Part shown: positions 34,289 through 44,262 of the stretch, piece by piece
How positions within the stretch are numbered: position 1 is the stretch's first letter
How the letters are laid out: each line of letters begins with the position of its first letter
Source: Bacteroides ovatus
Lineage (GTDB): Bacteria; Bacteroidota; Bacteroidia; Bacteroidales; Bacteroidaceae
Direction: 5' to 3'
Assembly: GCF_001314995.1 (NCBI RefSeq)
Contig: NZ_CP012938.1
Location: 3,720,001 to 3,784,000, forward strand
Length of the DNA: 64,000 bases
Position numbers and translations under genes: made by a program
The notes under the pieces: model-generated
Told to the model about the DNA's origin: nothing
Database searches by the model: none
The model's input: only the letters and a program-made list of their open reading frames with translations

Positions 34289-37200
34289 ATGAAAAAGAAT
34301 CTCTTTTCTTTTCCCCGCTCAAAAGTGCGGATGCTAAAAGGATCAAAAGGAGTCTGGCTCTTTTTGATTATGTTCTGGATGATAAATACAGCTGCATCAG
34401 CAGCAGGTATTGAAATTAAAGGTACTGTAACAGACAGTAAAGGTGAACCTCTTCCCGGAGTTAATATTGTTGAGTTAGGAGTTAAAAAAAACAATGGTAC
34501 CATCAGTGATTTAAATGGTAAATATACTATAACAGTAGAAAGCCAAAAATCTGTTCTTCAGTATACTTTTATCGGTTATAAAACAACAGAAGTCACTGTA
34601 GGAAACCGTAAAACAATCAATGTTTCACTCAAAGATGATACTCAATCTTTGGATGAAGTAGTAGTTATCGGCTATGGTACAATGAGGAAAAAAGATTTAT
34701 CCGGAGCCGTTGCTTCTATTAAAAGTGATGACTTGATGCTTGGTAACCCGACCAGCATTTCCCAAGCCCTACAAGGTAAATTAGCTGGTGTACAAGTAAA
34801 CCAGAGTGATGGTGCTCCCGGTTCAGGTGTAAGTATCACCATACGTGGTGCTAACTCATTCTCTACAAATTCACAACCACTTTACATTGTCGACGGTATT
34901 CCGTTTGAGGTAGGAGATACTCCAAGCAGTAAAGCCAACGAGGGCAACAACTCCACCACTAATCCTCTGTCATTGATCAACCCTAATGACATCGAATCAA
35001 TCGACATTTTAAAGGATGCTTCTGCAACAGCCATTTACGGTTCTCGCGGAGCGAATGGTGTCGTATTGATTACCACTAAAAGAGGTCGTGCCGGAGACGC
35101 TAAAGTTGAGTTCTCGGCCAATTTCGGACTTTCCAAAATAGCCAAAATGGTTAAAATGCTGGATGCTTACACCTATGCTAATTATGTAAATGAGGGTGTA
35201 ATCAATGGAGCTGCTTATGACAATCTTCCTTATTCATACCTTCCTTATCGTGGTAAATGGAACTACCGTCGCGACGAGAACGATAAAATCGTTCCCAATT
35301 CCGGTAAATACTATGCTTCACCGGAAGATTATCTCAATCCGGGTTATCGCGAAGACGAATACGGCAATAAAGAATGGGTAGAAGGCACCAACTGGATGGA
35401 CGAGATCTTACAAGATGCATTAACACAGGAATACAATCTTAGTGTATCAGGAGGAAATGAAAAGAGCAACTATGCATTTTCAGGCAACTATACAGACCAG
35501 ACAGGTATTATCAAGAATTCTGGTTATGAACGTTTTGCTGTTCGTGCCAACATCGGAAGCCATGTGAAACCTTGGTTAAATACGGGACTAAATATCAACT
35601 TCACCCGTTCGTTAACTAAGTTTGCCAAGTCAAATTCTTATGATTATAGTATCATCCGTTCTGCCATGCTTTATTTACCGACATTATATGTAGGAGACAA
35701 GACAGAAGATGATTCTTATGCATGGTTGTCAGCCAATCCACGTACATACGTTAATACAGCTAAAGATGAGCTGAAGTCAATCAATGTATTTACTTCTGCG
35801 TTTGCCGAGATTAAAATCCTCGACTGTTTGAAATTCCGTCAGAATCTAGGTATCAGTTATTCAGTAAACGATCGCGCAAGTTACTACAATCGTGAAACAG
35901 GAGAAGGTAAAGCATCCAACGGACGTGCTGGTAAAAGTGATAATTTCTGGCAAAACTTAACAGCAGAATCATTGATTACTTTCGATAAGACACTTAATAA
36001 GTTACATCATCTCAATGTAGTAGCCGGTTTCACTTACGAAAAATCGGACTGGGGTGGAAAAACAATGAATGCATCCAACTTCCCGACTGACATCACACAA
36101 GACTTCGATATGAGTCAGGCATTAAATATTGAAACACCGGCCAGCTATCGAGGACAAGCAGTTCTAGTCTCTTTATTAGGACGTGCCAACTACACATTCA
36201 AGGATCGTTATATTTTCACAGCATCATTCCGTCGTGACGGTTCAAGTCGTTTCGCTCCGGGAAATAAATTCGCGAACTTCGCTTCAGGAGCAGTAGCATG
36301 GACCATATCGGAAGAAGAATTCATCAAAAACCTGAATATATTCAGTAACTTAAAGTTGCGACTCAGCTACGGTCAAACCGGTAATCAAGCTATCAGCAGT
36401 TATCAGACTATCGCTTCACTTGCACCATCCAATTACCCTCTGGACGGAACATTAAGCAGCGGATTTGCAGGACAAACTTACAAAGGTCCTTTGAATGATA
36501 AACTCAAATGGGAAACAACCGATCAATATAATGTCGGACTCGACATGGGATTCTGGAATAACAGAATTAGTTTATCCGCTAACTATTATTACAAGAAAAC
36601 CAATGACCTGCTACAAAATGTATCTATACCGAACAGTACTGGTTATACTACAATGTGGACGAATTTCGGCCATGTAAAAAACAAAGGACTTGAACTAACT
36701 GGTAAAATCATTGCATTAGATAAAAAAGACTGGAGCCTAGACTTCGACGGCAACATCTCTTTTAATAAAAATGAAATCGGAGGTTTAACAGCTGACCAAT
36801 ATGCTAACCAATTATGGTATAGTGCCAAAGAAGTATTTCTGCAAAGAAACGGACTACCTATCGGAACAATCTTCGGCTATATAGAAGACGGCTTCTATGA
36901 TAATATAGCAGAAGTCCGTGCAGATCCAATATATGCTAAAGCATCTGATGATGAGGCTCGCAGAATGATCGGTGAAATCAAATATCTGGACAAAAACAAT
37001 GACGGAAAAATAACGTCAGAAGACCGCGCCATCATCGGTGATACCAATCCTGATTTTATTTATGGTTTGAACGCCAATTTGCGATGGAAAAATCTGACTT
37101 TGGGATTGTTCTTCCAAGGAACTCATGGAAATGATATTTTTAACGGAAACTTGACTAATATCGGAATGAGCAGTATTGCAAACATCACTCAAGATGCTTA

Positions 37201-37540
37201 TGATTCACGCTGGACACCAGAGAATGCAGCTAACGCCAGATGGCCCCGCGTCACTACTGCAATGACTCGTGACATGAAACTCTCCGATCGTTATGTAGAA
37301 GATGGTTCTTACTTCAGACTAAAAACAATCAACTTAAACTACAATTTCGGTTCAGTCATAAAAGGTATTAGCAATTTGTCTGTTTTCGGTACAGTAACAA
37401 ACGTATTCACGATTACAGGTTATAGTTGGTTTGATCCGGATGTAAACGCCTTTGGTTCTGACGCTTCTAGAAGAGGAGTTGATATTTTCTCATACCCGAG
37501 CAGCAGAACATATTCAATAGGTTTTAAATTAACTTTATAA
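34289..37540 (+). CDS. SusC-like TonB-dependent outer-membrane transporter
   Basis: 1083 residues from ATG 34289; an in-frame TTG 9 bases upstream was not used. Signal peptide (MKKNLFSFPRSKVRMLKGSK with following hydrophobic stretch), then a carboxypeptidase-D-like domain (IKGTVTDSKGEPLPGVNI), the TonB box region SLDEVVVIGYGTMRKKDLSG, the plug (PTSISQALQGKLAGVQV, IRGANSFSTNSQPLYIVDG, LKDASATAIYGSRGANGV) and a 22-strand barrel ending SRTYSIGFKLTL. It imports oligosaccharides across the outer membrane with the SusD-like protein encoded next. No FecR-type signalling domain is seen. Confidence 0.95.
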   Translation: MKKNLFSFPRSKVRMLKGSKGVWLFLIMFWMINTAASAAGIEIKGTVTDSKGEPLPGVNIVELGVKKNNGTISDLNGKYTITVESQKSVLQYTFIGYKTTEVTVGNRKTINVSLKDDTQSLDEVVVIGYGTMRKKDLSGAVASIKSDDLMLGNPTSISQALQGKLAGVQVNQSDGAPGSGVSITIRGANSFSTNSQPLYIVDGIPFEVGDTPSSKANEGNNSTTNPLSLINPNDIESIDILKDASATAIYGSRGANGVVLITTKRGRAGDAKVEFSANFGLSKIAKMVKMLDAYTYANYVNEGVINGAAYDNLPYSYLPYRGKWNYRRDENDKIVPNSGKYYASPEDYLNPGYREDEYGNKEWVEGTNWMDEILQDALTQEYNLSVSGGNEKSNYAFSGNYTDQTGIIKNSGYERFAVRANIGSHVKPWLNTGLNINFTRSLTKFAKSNSYDYSIIRSAMLYLPTLYVGDKTEDDSYAWLSANPRTYVNTAKDELKSINVFTSAFAEIKILDCLKFRQNLGISYSVNDRASYYNRETGEGKASNGRAGKSDNFWQNLTAESLITFDKTLNKLHHLNVVAGFTYEKSDWGGKTMNASNFPTDITQDFDMSQALNIETPASYRGQAVLVSLLGRANYTFKDRYIFTASFRRDGSSRFAPGNKFANFASGAVAWTISEEEFIKNLNIFSNLKLRLSYGQTGNQAISSYQTIASLAPSNYPLDGTLSSGFAGQTYKGPLNDKLKWETTDQYNVGLDMGFWNNRISLSANYYYKKTNDLLQNVSIPNSTGYTTMWTNFGHVKNKGLELTGKIIALDKKDWSLDFDGNISFNKNEIGGLTADQYANQLWYSAKEVFLQRNGLPIGTIFGYIEDGFYDNIAEVRADPIYAKASDDEARRMIGEIKYLDKNNDGKITSEDRAIIGDTNPDFIYGLNANLRWKNLTLGLFFQGTHGNDIFNGNLTNIGMSSIANITQDAYDSRWTPENAANARWPRVTTAMTRDMKLSDRYVEDGSYFRLKTINLNYNFGSVIKGISNLSVFGTVTNVFTITGYSWFDPDVNAFGSDASRRGVDIFSYPSSRTYSIGFKLTL

Positions 37541-37549
37541 TCTCAAGAA

Positions 37550-39316
37550 ATGATGAAAAAGAAAAATATATTCATATATCTGATGGCATCCAGTCTCCTA
37601 TTATCCGGAGCAGTAATGACATCATGCGAAAGTATGATCGAAGAAAAGCCTTTCGACTTCATTGTCCCTGAAGATGTTGAGGATTCTGATAATGGTGCCG
37701 ACATGTGGGTAACAGGAGTATATAATACATTACACGAAGCCATGTTCAGATACGGTAGTTTCCCACGACCGCTGGACTATGACTGTGACTATATTTCCGG
37801 TGCAGTATGGCAGTTCAGCCAGTTTGGAAGTGGTAACTTCCAGGGAGGTGACGGACAGGCCGATGTACTTTGGACCGGAATGTACTCGTTGATTAACCGG
37901 GCAAATATAGCGGTCTCTGAAATCAATAAGATGCAGAATGTATCGGAAGAATTTAAAAAGAATGCATTAGGAGAATGTTATTTTCTTAAAGCATGGGCAT
38001 ATTTCTACTTGGTACGTGCTTATGGAGCTATCCCTATTTATTCGGTCAGTGTAAACGAATCCGGACAATATACTAACAATCCGCGTATTCCGATTGCACA
38101 AGTCTACACGGAAACAATCATACCTTTGCTTAAGGATGCTAAAGATATGATTTATAAAAACACAGATAATGGCTTTAAACCCGGAAGAGTCTGTGCTGCA
38201 ACTGCAGCAGGTTTGTTAGCCAAAGTATATGCAACTATCGGTTCTGCTTCCATGTCTACCGGAGAACAAATAACAGTAAAAACCGGTGCACCGTTTGTTA
38301 TGCAGAATGTAAATGGTACTATGACCAAAGTGTATACAGAACCTGTTCCGACAACATTCTCCAAGGATCAAGTTGCCGGTTACGAAAGCTTTTCTTCTCA
38401 AGAATATTACAGACTGGCCTACGAAGTTGCGGGAGATGTAATCGGAGGAGAATATGGGACACACAAACTTGAGGACTATGATTTGATTTGGTCTCCTTCC
38501 GGCAAAACTTGTAGTGAACACTTATTCGGTTTACAAACTAAATCCGGTGATGAATTATACGGTACACTATTCAGCTCGCACTACTGTGGCAGACTCAATG
38601 CAGCAGGAAACATAGACAATAGTTTAACGGTAGGATGTAGAAAACACTGGTATCTATTGTTTGAAGAAAAAGACTACCGCGTGGACAAAGGAGTGTTGCA
38701 TTGTTGGATACGTCAGAACTCCGATACAAGTTGGGGTGGTGGTTCATACTATCCGAACTTCGGGAAATGGCAACGTATGGTTGAAGCCAAAGAGCCTCCG
38801 TTCGATAATCCTAAAGTAACCTCCGGATGGAGATGTGATGAAGCAGGTTCAGAACAGTTCTTTGCTTTCACCACTAAATATTCACAACAAATAGCCGATC
38901 AGACTCAACCTCGTACAGATGCCAATTACCCATTTTTACGTTATGCTGATGTTGTTCTAATTTTTGCAGAAGCAGCTAATGAATTAAATGGTCCGACAAA
39001 AGAATCGGTAGACGCTTTAAATGATGTCCGCACCCGTAGTAACGCAACAGGTAAAGAACTGGCAAACTTTACAGATAAAACCAGCCTGCGTTCTGCAATC
39101 CTTGAAGAACGTGCAATGGAATTAGCCTTGGAAGGCGATCGTCGTTGGGATTTAATACGTTGGGGAATTTATTTGCAGGCAATGAATGCTCTAGGCGGAA
39201 TGGATGAAGCCAATAACGTAAAACAACGTTCCAGTAAACATCTGCTATTCCCGATTCCGACTCTTGAAATCCTGACGAACCAAGGAATTAATGAGAATAA
39301 TCCTGGCTGGGATTAA
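37550..39316 (+). CDS. SusD-like glycan-binding lipoprotein
   Basis: 588 residues, 9 bases after SusC. Lipobox MTSC with Cys26, exported to the cell surface. The RagB/SusD fold is shown by the helical TPR-like N-terminal part (INRANIAVSEI, CYFLKAWAYFYLVRAYGAIPI) and the C-terminal family block LRYADVVLIFAEAANELNG, ILEERAMELALEGDRRWDLIRWG and the ending LLFPIPTLEI. It forms the lid of the SusC barrel and binds the polysaccharide or its fragments. Substrate contacts cannot be assigned without a structure. Confidence 0.95.
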   Translation: MMKKKNIFIYLMASSLLLSGAVMTSCESMIEEKPFDFIVPEDVEDSDNGADMWVTGVYNTLHEAMFRYGSFPRPLDYDCDYISGAVWQFSQFGSGNFQGGDGQADVLWTGMYSLINRANIAVSEINKMQNVSEEFKKNALGECYFLKAWAYFYLVRAYGAIPIYSVSVNESGQYTNNPRIPIAQVYTETIIPLLKDAKDMIYKNTDNGFKPGRVCAATAAGLLAKVYATIGSASMSTGEQITVKTGAPFVMQNVNGTMTKVYTEPVPTTFSKDQVAGYESFSSQEYYRLAYEVAGDVIGGEYGTHKLEDYDLIWSPSGKTCSEHLFGLQTKSGDELYGTLFSSHYCGRLNAAGNIDNSLTVGCRKHWYLLFEEKDYRVDKGVLHCWIRQNSDTSWGGGSYYPNFGKWQRMVEAKEPPFDNPKVTSGWRCDEAGSEQFFAFTTKYSQQIADQTQPRTDANYPFLRYADVVLIFAEAANELNGPTKESVDALNDVRTRSNATGKELANFTDKTSLRSAILEERAMELALEGDRRWDLIRWGIYLQAMNALGGMDEANNVKQRSSKHLLFPIPTLEILTNQGINENNPGWD

Positions 39317-39345
39317 TCACTTATAACCATGTAATAAAACAGATT

Positions 39346-40518
39346 ATGAAGAAAATAAAATATTTTGCAATAATCGCAGCATCCATATTTGCTTTAACAT
39401 CCTGTACGGATATTGTTGAAGTCGACGATCTGAAAGCCAAAGAAAACAAACCGTCAACAGGTGCTCCGACTGTAGACAAAGTTGTTTTGGCAACAGATGC
39501 TGAATTTCCCATTGAGGGAGCGAATTTCGAACAAGTAGTACGAATTGAGGGAACAAATCTCGGAGACATCACCTCTCTAAAATTCAATGATATCGAAGTG
39601 GACAGCAAGGAGGTATATTCGACCTACGATATGCTTCTCGCACCTATTCCCCGTGCACTTCCTAAAGAAGTGACCAACACGATTTATATTACAACCAAAC
39701 ACGGAGAACTAAGTATTCCTTTTGTTGTTTCCATCCCTGATTTAACAATCAATGGACTCAAGAATGAATTTACCCAACCAGGAGATACGACAGTTATTAC
39801 AGGTGACAACTTTGACCTTTACGGTATTACAATCGAAGAAGCAATTGTTAATCTAGGTAATTTACCGGTAAATGTAATCGATGCCACTCGTACAGAACTA
39901 ACAATAGAAATCCCGGCAAATGCCACTCCGAAATCTACCCTTACTATAAAAGGAGCCAATATGGATGAAGCATACAAGCTCACATACATGGATCCGGGAG
40001 TATCTCAACTTTTTGATTTCAATAATTGGCCGGGAAGCGGTGCTTTTACACATTCCAGCCAATTCCCTGATGCCCCGAAAAATTTCTTATGTGACGGCAC
40101 ATTAGAAGGACAACCGGAACCATTAGTAGAAGGAGGAAAATATATTCGATTCAATAATTCCGTGAAAGCTTGGGGATGGATGGTTATGTGGGCCGGATAT
40201 ATTACTGTACCAGCAGAAGTAGCCGCAGATCTTTCATCATACGATTTAAGATTTGAAATCTGTACTGGAGCTAAATTCCCGATATCAGCCCAAGCGCGTA
40301 TCATCTTAGGAGATTATGGATGGTATCCTTCCAAAGGAGGAATTCCGGTCAATACTTATGGCGGATGGCAAACAGTACGGATCAGTGCTGACACAGAATC
40401 ATTGTTGCCCAGTTCCATCGATCCCAGTACCAACACAGCTTTCAAAATCATATTCTCTCCTGAATCTGCACAGGATTTTGATTTAAGTATGTGTAATTTC
40501 AGATTTGTTCATAAGTAA
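39346..40518 (+). CDS. Surface glycan-binding lipoprotein with IPT/TIG-like domains
   Basis: 390 residues. Lipobox ALTSC, Cys20. Two IPT/TIG-like beta-sandwiches follow (VVRIEGTNLGDITSLKFND at about 65-83, FTQPGDTTVITGDNFDL at about 143-159), then a C-terminal domain from about 215 (VSQLFDFNNWPGS to the end MCNFRFVHK) rich in Trp, like the glycan-binding domain of SGBP-B proteins from xyloglucan and mixed-linkage glucan PULs. It captures polysaccharide at the surface alongside SusD. A hairpin at 40529-40554 follows and may set its transcript apart from the enzyme genes. Confidence 0.85.
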   Translation: MKKIKYFAIIAASIFALTSCTDIVEVDDLKAKENKPSTGAPTVDKVVLATDAEFPIEGANFEQVVRIEGTNLGDITSLKFNDIEVDSKEVYSTYDMLLAPIPRALPKEVTNTIYITTKHGELSIPFVVSIPDLTINGLKNEFTQPGDTTVITGDNFDLYGITIEEAIVNLGNLPVNVIDATRTELTIEIPANATPKSTLTIKGANMDEAYKLTYMDPGVSQLFDFNNWPGSGAFTHSSQFPDAPKNFLCDGTLEGQPEPLVEGGKYIRFNNSVKAWGWMVMWAGYITVPAEVAADLSSYDLRFEICTGAKFPISAQARIILGDYGWYPSKGGIPVNTYGGWQTVRISADTESLLPSSIDPSTNTAFKIIFSPESAQDFDLSMCNFRFVHK

Positions 40519-40528
40519 AAATAAAAAA

Positions 40529-40554
40529 GGGAACGCTTTAATATGGGCGTTCCC
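40529..40554 (+). terminator. Intra-PUL hairpin after the glycan-binding protein gene
   Basis: Arms GGGAACGC (40529-40536) and GCGTTCCC (40547-40554), 8 bp with a 10-nt loop, preceded by A-rich sequence but with no T-run. Probably a partial terminator or 3' stabiliser that lets SusC/SusD/SGBP mRNA outnumber the enzyme mRNA. Confidence 0.6.
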
Positions 40555-40577
40555 TCATAATCAAAAAGATTCGATTT

Positions 40578-41663
40578 ATGCTAAAAGACTTATTTTCATT
40601 AGTAACGATTGTAGCACTTCTATTTTCATCTTGTTCCAAATCAGACGAAGAAGAAAATAGTGATGAGCCTCAACCAACCAAACAAACAGCTTATTTTGGA
40701 GTTAACCTGTCAGGAGCTGAATTTGGGAATGTGTATCCGGGGGTGGATGGTACCCACTATGGTTATCCCACAGAAAAAGATTTGGATTACTTTAAAGCCA
40801 AAGGCCTTTATCTGGTACGTTTTCCTTTTCGTTGGGAACGTATACAACCCACAATGAATGGGGAATTAAATGCAACAGAGCTGGCAAAAATGAAGAAATT
40901 CGTCAAAGCCGCTGAAGATAGAAACATACAGATACTTCTGGATATGCATAACTTTGGAAGATATTGTGTATATTGCGACGGTCAAAGTTCACAAAATAAT
41001 CAATATGCAATCATTGGTAATGCACGATGCACTGTTGACAATTTCTGTGACGTATGGAAGAAACTGGCAAAAGAGTTTAAAGACTATAAAAATATCTGGG
41101 GTTACGACATCATGAATGAGCCCTACGAAATGCTGGCGTCGACACCATGGGTTAACATAGCCCAAGCCTGCATTAATGCCATCCGCACTATAGATACTAA
41201 AACGACCATCATAGTTAGCGGAGACGAATTCAGCTCTGCCAGACGATGGAAAGAATGCAGTGACAATCTGAAAACTCTTACAGATCCAAGTAATAACCTG
41301 ATATTCCAGGCACATATATATTTCGATTCGGATTCTTCCGGAAACTATAATAAAGGATATGATGAAGATGGTGCAACCGTTCAAACAGGGGTGGCTCGTT
41401 TGAAACCTTTTGTTGACTGGCTGAAAGAAAATAATAAACGTGGATTCGTTGGTGAATATGGTATACCTGATACTGACGGCCGTTGGATGGATATTCTTGA
41501 TGCAGCACTTAAATATCTACAAGAAAATGGAATAAACGGAACTTACTGGTCTGCCGGTCCACGATGGGGTGATTATCCCTTATCTGTCCAACCGACCAAT
41601 AATTACACACAGGATCGTCCGCAATTAAGCACGCTCCTGAAATATAAAAGTACACAACAATAA
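40578..41663 (+). CDS. GH5 subfamily 5-like endoglucanase, lipoprotein (copy 1)
   Basis: 361 residues. Lipobox FSSC, Cys19, followed by an acidic linker (KSDEEENSDE), so it is probably surface-exposed. The catalytic domain starts FGVNLSGAEFGNVYPG and continues YLVRFPFRWERIQP, LLDMHNF, DIMNEPYE and AHIYFDSDSSGNY, close in order and wording to fungal GH5_5 cellulases such as Cel5A. Acid/base Glu181, nucleophile Glu293 in VGEYGIPD. Expected to cut beta-1,4-glucan or glucomannan chains at the surface before import. Paralogue of the gene at 44263. Confidence 0.85.
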   Translation: MLKDLFSLVTIVALLFSSCSKSDEEENSDEPQPTKQTAYFGVNLSGAEFGNVYPGVDGTHYGYPTEKDLDYFKAKGLYLVRFPFRWERIQPTMNGELNATELAKMKKFVKAAEDRNIQILLDMHNFGRYCVYCDGQSSQNNQYAIIGNARCTVDNFCDVWKKLAKEFKDYKNIWGYDIMNEPYEMLASTPWVNIAQACINAIRTIDTKTTIIVSGDEFSSARRWKECSDNLKTLTDPSNNLIFQAHIYFDSDSSGNYNKGYDEDGATVQTGVARLKPFVDWLKENNKRGFVGEYGIPDTDGRWMDILDAALKYLQENGINGTYWSAGPRWGDYPLSVQPTNNYTQDRPQLSTLLKYKSTQQ

Positions 41664-41681
41664 TCAGAATAAATACTGTCC

Positions 41682-44252
41682 ATGAGAACTCGAATCATCA
41701 CTATTATCACTTTACTGCTATCCACTCCAATGGTTATTGCACAAAAATCAATGGATGAGATAGACAGAGAAAGCTTTGCAGCAAAGCTATCTCCAATGGA
41801 AGTAAAAGGTATACAGATGACTGAAACAGGAAATATTCCTCTTGTCAGAGATACTCCTGCAAACATCTTTTTGGACGGAACCTGGCAACTGGCAGAAGGA
41901 GGAACTGAAAAAGAACGTTTACACACTATCTGGACAGATCAAATACCTGCCCATGTGCCTGGTAGTATTCACACCGCATTAGTAGAAAATGGAATCATAC
42001 CCGATCCATACATCGGACAGAATGACTCTATTGCAGAAAAACAATCTTACAAGACATGGTGGATGAAGCGGGAGTTCGAACTAGACTCCCCCTCATCTCA
42101 CTGTATATTATCTTTTGGCGGAATTGCTAACAAATGTACAATATGGCTCAATGGAAAACTTTTAGGAACACACGAAGGTATGTTCGGAGGGCCCGATTTT
42201 TCAATAGGTAACTATTTAAAGAATAAAAACACTCTCATAGTAAAACTAGAAGCCATCCCTCAAATGTTTCTGGGCAACTGGCCTCCCAACGCAAATGAAA
42301 GTTGGAAATATACAGTTGTATTCAATTGCGTTTATGGATGGCATTATGCACAAATCCCATCATTAGGAATCTGGCGTAGTGTTCAATTAAAAGAACAAGC
42401 CGCAGTAGAAATAGAATCACCCTTCATCGCTACTCGTTCGCTCGATGGTCAAATGCGCTTAACTCTTGATCTGCATAAAAAATCATCTCCATTAAAAGGA
42501 GTATTATATGCAGAAGTATCTCCCAAGAACTTCAAAGGAATAACACAATATTATCGTTTCGACATAAATAGTCAGAAAAAACAGGAAACTTTATCTTTAG
42601 ACTTTCAAATCAAAGATCCGCATCTTTGGTGGCCCAATGACAGAGGAGAACAATCACTATACGACCTCAACCTATTCTTCGTTCCACAAAAAGGGAAGAC
42701 AGCCCATATAAAAACGTCGTTCGGTATACGGACTATTGAGATGAGACCATTAATTGATGGTGCTAAAGAAGATTATTATAACTGGACATTCGTCATCAAT
42801 GGCAAGCCGATGTTCATAAAAGGAACAGGCTGGTGCACTATGGATGCATTAATGGACTTCTCAAGAAATAAATACGAGCATTTGCTCCAGATAGCCCAAA
42901 GCCAGCACATACAAATGTTAAGAGCCTGGGGAGGAGGAATGCCCGAAACCGATGATTTTTACGAATTATGCGATAAATATGGTATTTTAGTCATGCAAGA
43001 ATGGCCAACGGCCTGGAATAGCCATAACACGCAACCGTACACTATCCTGCAAGAAACAGTGGAAAGAAATACCAAACGATTAAGAAATCACCCTTCTCTT
43101 ATTATGTGGGGAGCAGGGAATGAATCAGATAAACCATTCGGACCTGCAATTGACATGATGGGACGACTTAGTATAGAACTTGACGGAACACGTCCCTTCC
43201 ATCGTGGGGAAGCCTGGGGAGGCAGCCTGCACAATTACAACTGCTGGTGGGACGATGCTCATCTTAATCACAATTTGAATATGACCGCTCCTTTTTGGGG
43301 AGAATTTGGGATAGCATCATTGCCTCACATCGAGACAGTGCGTAGATATTTGGACGAGGAAAAAGAAGTGTGGCCTCCCCAAAGGAGCGGTAATTTCACG
43401 CACCACACTCCTATCTTCGGAACGATGAGAGAAATAGAGAAACTTACTCAATATTCCGGTTATTTTATGCCGAAGGACTCGCTGGCTTCTTTCATACTCG
43501 GGTCACAGTTAGCACAAGTAGTAGGAGTACGCCATACATTAGAACGGGCACGCACATTATGGCCTCATACTACCGGAGCACTTTATTATAAGATGAACGA
43601 TAACTATCCTGGTGTATCATGGTCATGTGTAGACTATTATGGTATCATAAAACCCGTTCACTATTTTGTGCAAAAGTCTTTTGCCCCGTTAGCAGCAGTC
43701 ATGCTATTTGACCGCAGCAACCTTGCCAGTCAAGAAGTCAGTCTTCCTGTCTATCTACTTGATGACTGCCAAACATTAGAGAAAGAACCTTATCAAGTCA
43801 AAGTGTCTATATACAATGCATTACTAGATACTGTTGCCACCCATACTTTCAACGGTATCGGCGATGATAATGTCGTCAAAAAACTAGGAGAAATAAATCT
43901 GAATAGAGAACAAACCAAATCGACCATGCTATTCTTTGTTCTGGACATAATCAAAGATAACAAAAACATATATCGGAATTATTACTTTACCAATTACGAA
44001 GTACGTCCGGGCTCCATCGTATCAATGCCCCAAACAGAAATTAAAATGGAACGCACAGGTAATATGGTGACTTTAACAAATACAGGAAAGCACCCTGCTA
44101 TCGGAGTACACGTAGAAGTACCAGAAAAAATGGACCAACTTATCGTTTCGGAGAACTATATATGGCTTAACCCACAGGAATCAAAAATATTAAAAATAAA
44201 TTTGGAATCTCCAGTTATTGTAAAAGGCTGGAATCTTCAATCACCCTATTAA
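41682..44252 (+). CDS. GH2 beta-mannosidase-like exo-enzyme
   Basis: 856 residues, signal peptide ending near IAQK, so periplasmic. N-terminal jelly-roll (FLDGTWQLAEGGT, HVPGSIHTALVENGIIPDPY, WWMKREFEL), immunoglobulin-like domain (about 240-350), TIM barrel with KGTGWCTMDAL, LRAWGGGMPE, then acid/base Glu481 in WGAGNES and nucleophile Glu541 in FWGEFG. The first block is the signature of beta-mannosidases rather than beta-galactosidases. It should release beta-linked mannose (or another 2-axial/related sugar) from the non-reducing end of imported oligosaccharides. Confidence 0.85.
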   Translation: MRTRIITIITLLLSTPMVIAQKSMDEIDRESFAAKLSPMEVKGIQMTETGNIPLVRDTPANIFLDGTWQLAEGGTEKERLHTIWTDQIPAHVPGSIHTALVENGIIPDPYIGQNDSIAEKQSYKTWWMKREFELDSPSSHCILSFGGIANKCTIWLNGKLLGTHEGMFGGPDFSIGNYLKNKNTLIVKLEAIPQMFLGNWPPNANESWKYTVVFNCVYGWHYAQIPSLGIWRSVQLKEQAAVEIESPFIATRSLDGQMRLTLDLHKKSSPLKGVLYAEVSPKNFKGITQYYRFDINSQKKQETLSLDFQIKDPHLWWPNDRGEQSLYDLNLFFVPQKGKTAHIKTSFGIRTIEMRPLIDGAKEDYYNWTFVINGKPMFIKGTGWCTMDALMDFSRNKYEHLLQIAQSQHIQMLRAWGGGMPETDDFYELCDKYGILVMQEWPTAWNSHNTQPYTILQETVERNTKRLRNHPSLIMWGAGNESDKPFGPAIDMMGRLSIELDGTRPFHRGEAWGGSLHNYNCWWDDAHLNHNLNMTAPFWGEFGIASLPHIETVRRYLDEEKEVWPPQRSGNFTHHTPIFGTMREIEKLTQYSGYFMPKDSLASFILGSQLAQVVGVRHTLERARTLWPHTTGALYYKMNDNYPGVSWSCVDYYGIIKPVHYFVQKSFAPLAAVMLFDRSNLASQEVSLPVYLLDDCQTLEKEPYQVKVSIYNALLDTVATHTFNGIGDDNVVKKLGEINLNREQTKSTMLFFVLDIIKDNKNIYRNYYFTNYEVRPGSIVSMPQTEIKMERTGNMVTLTNTGKHPAIGVHVEVPEKMDQLIVSENYIWLNPQESKILKINLESPVIVKGWNLQSPY

Positions 44253-44262
44253 ACAGAACATT

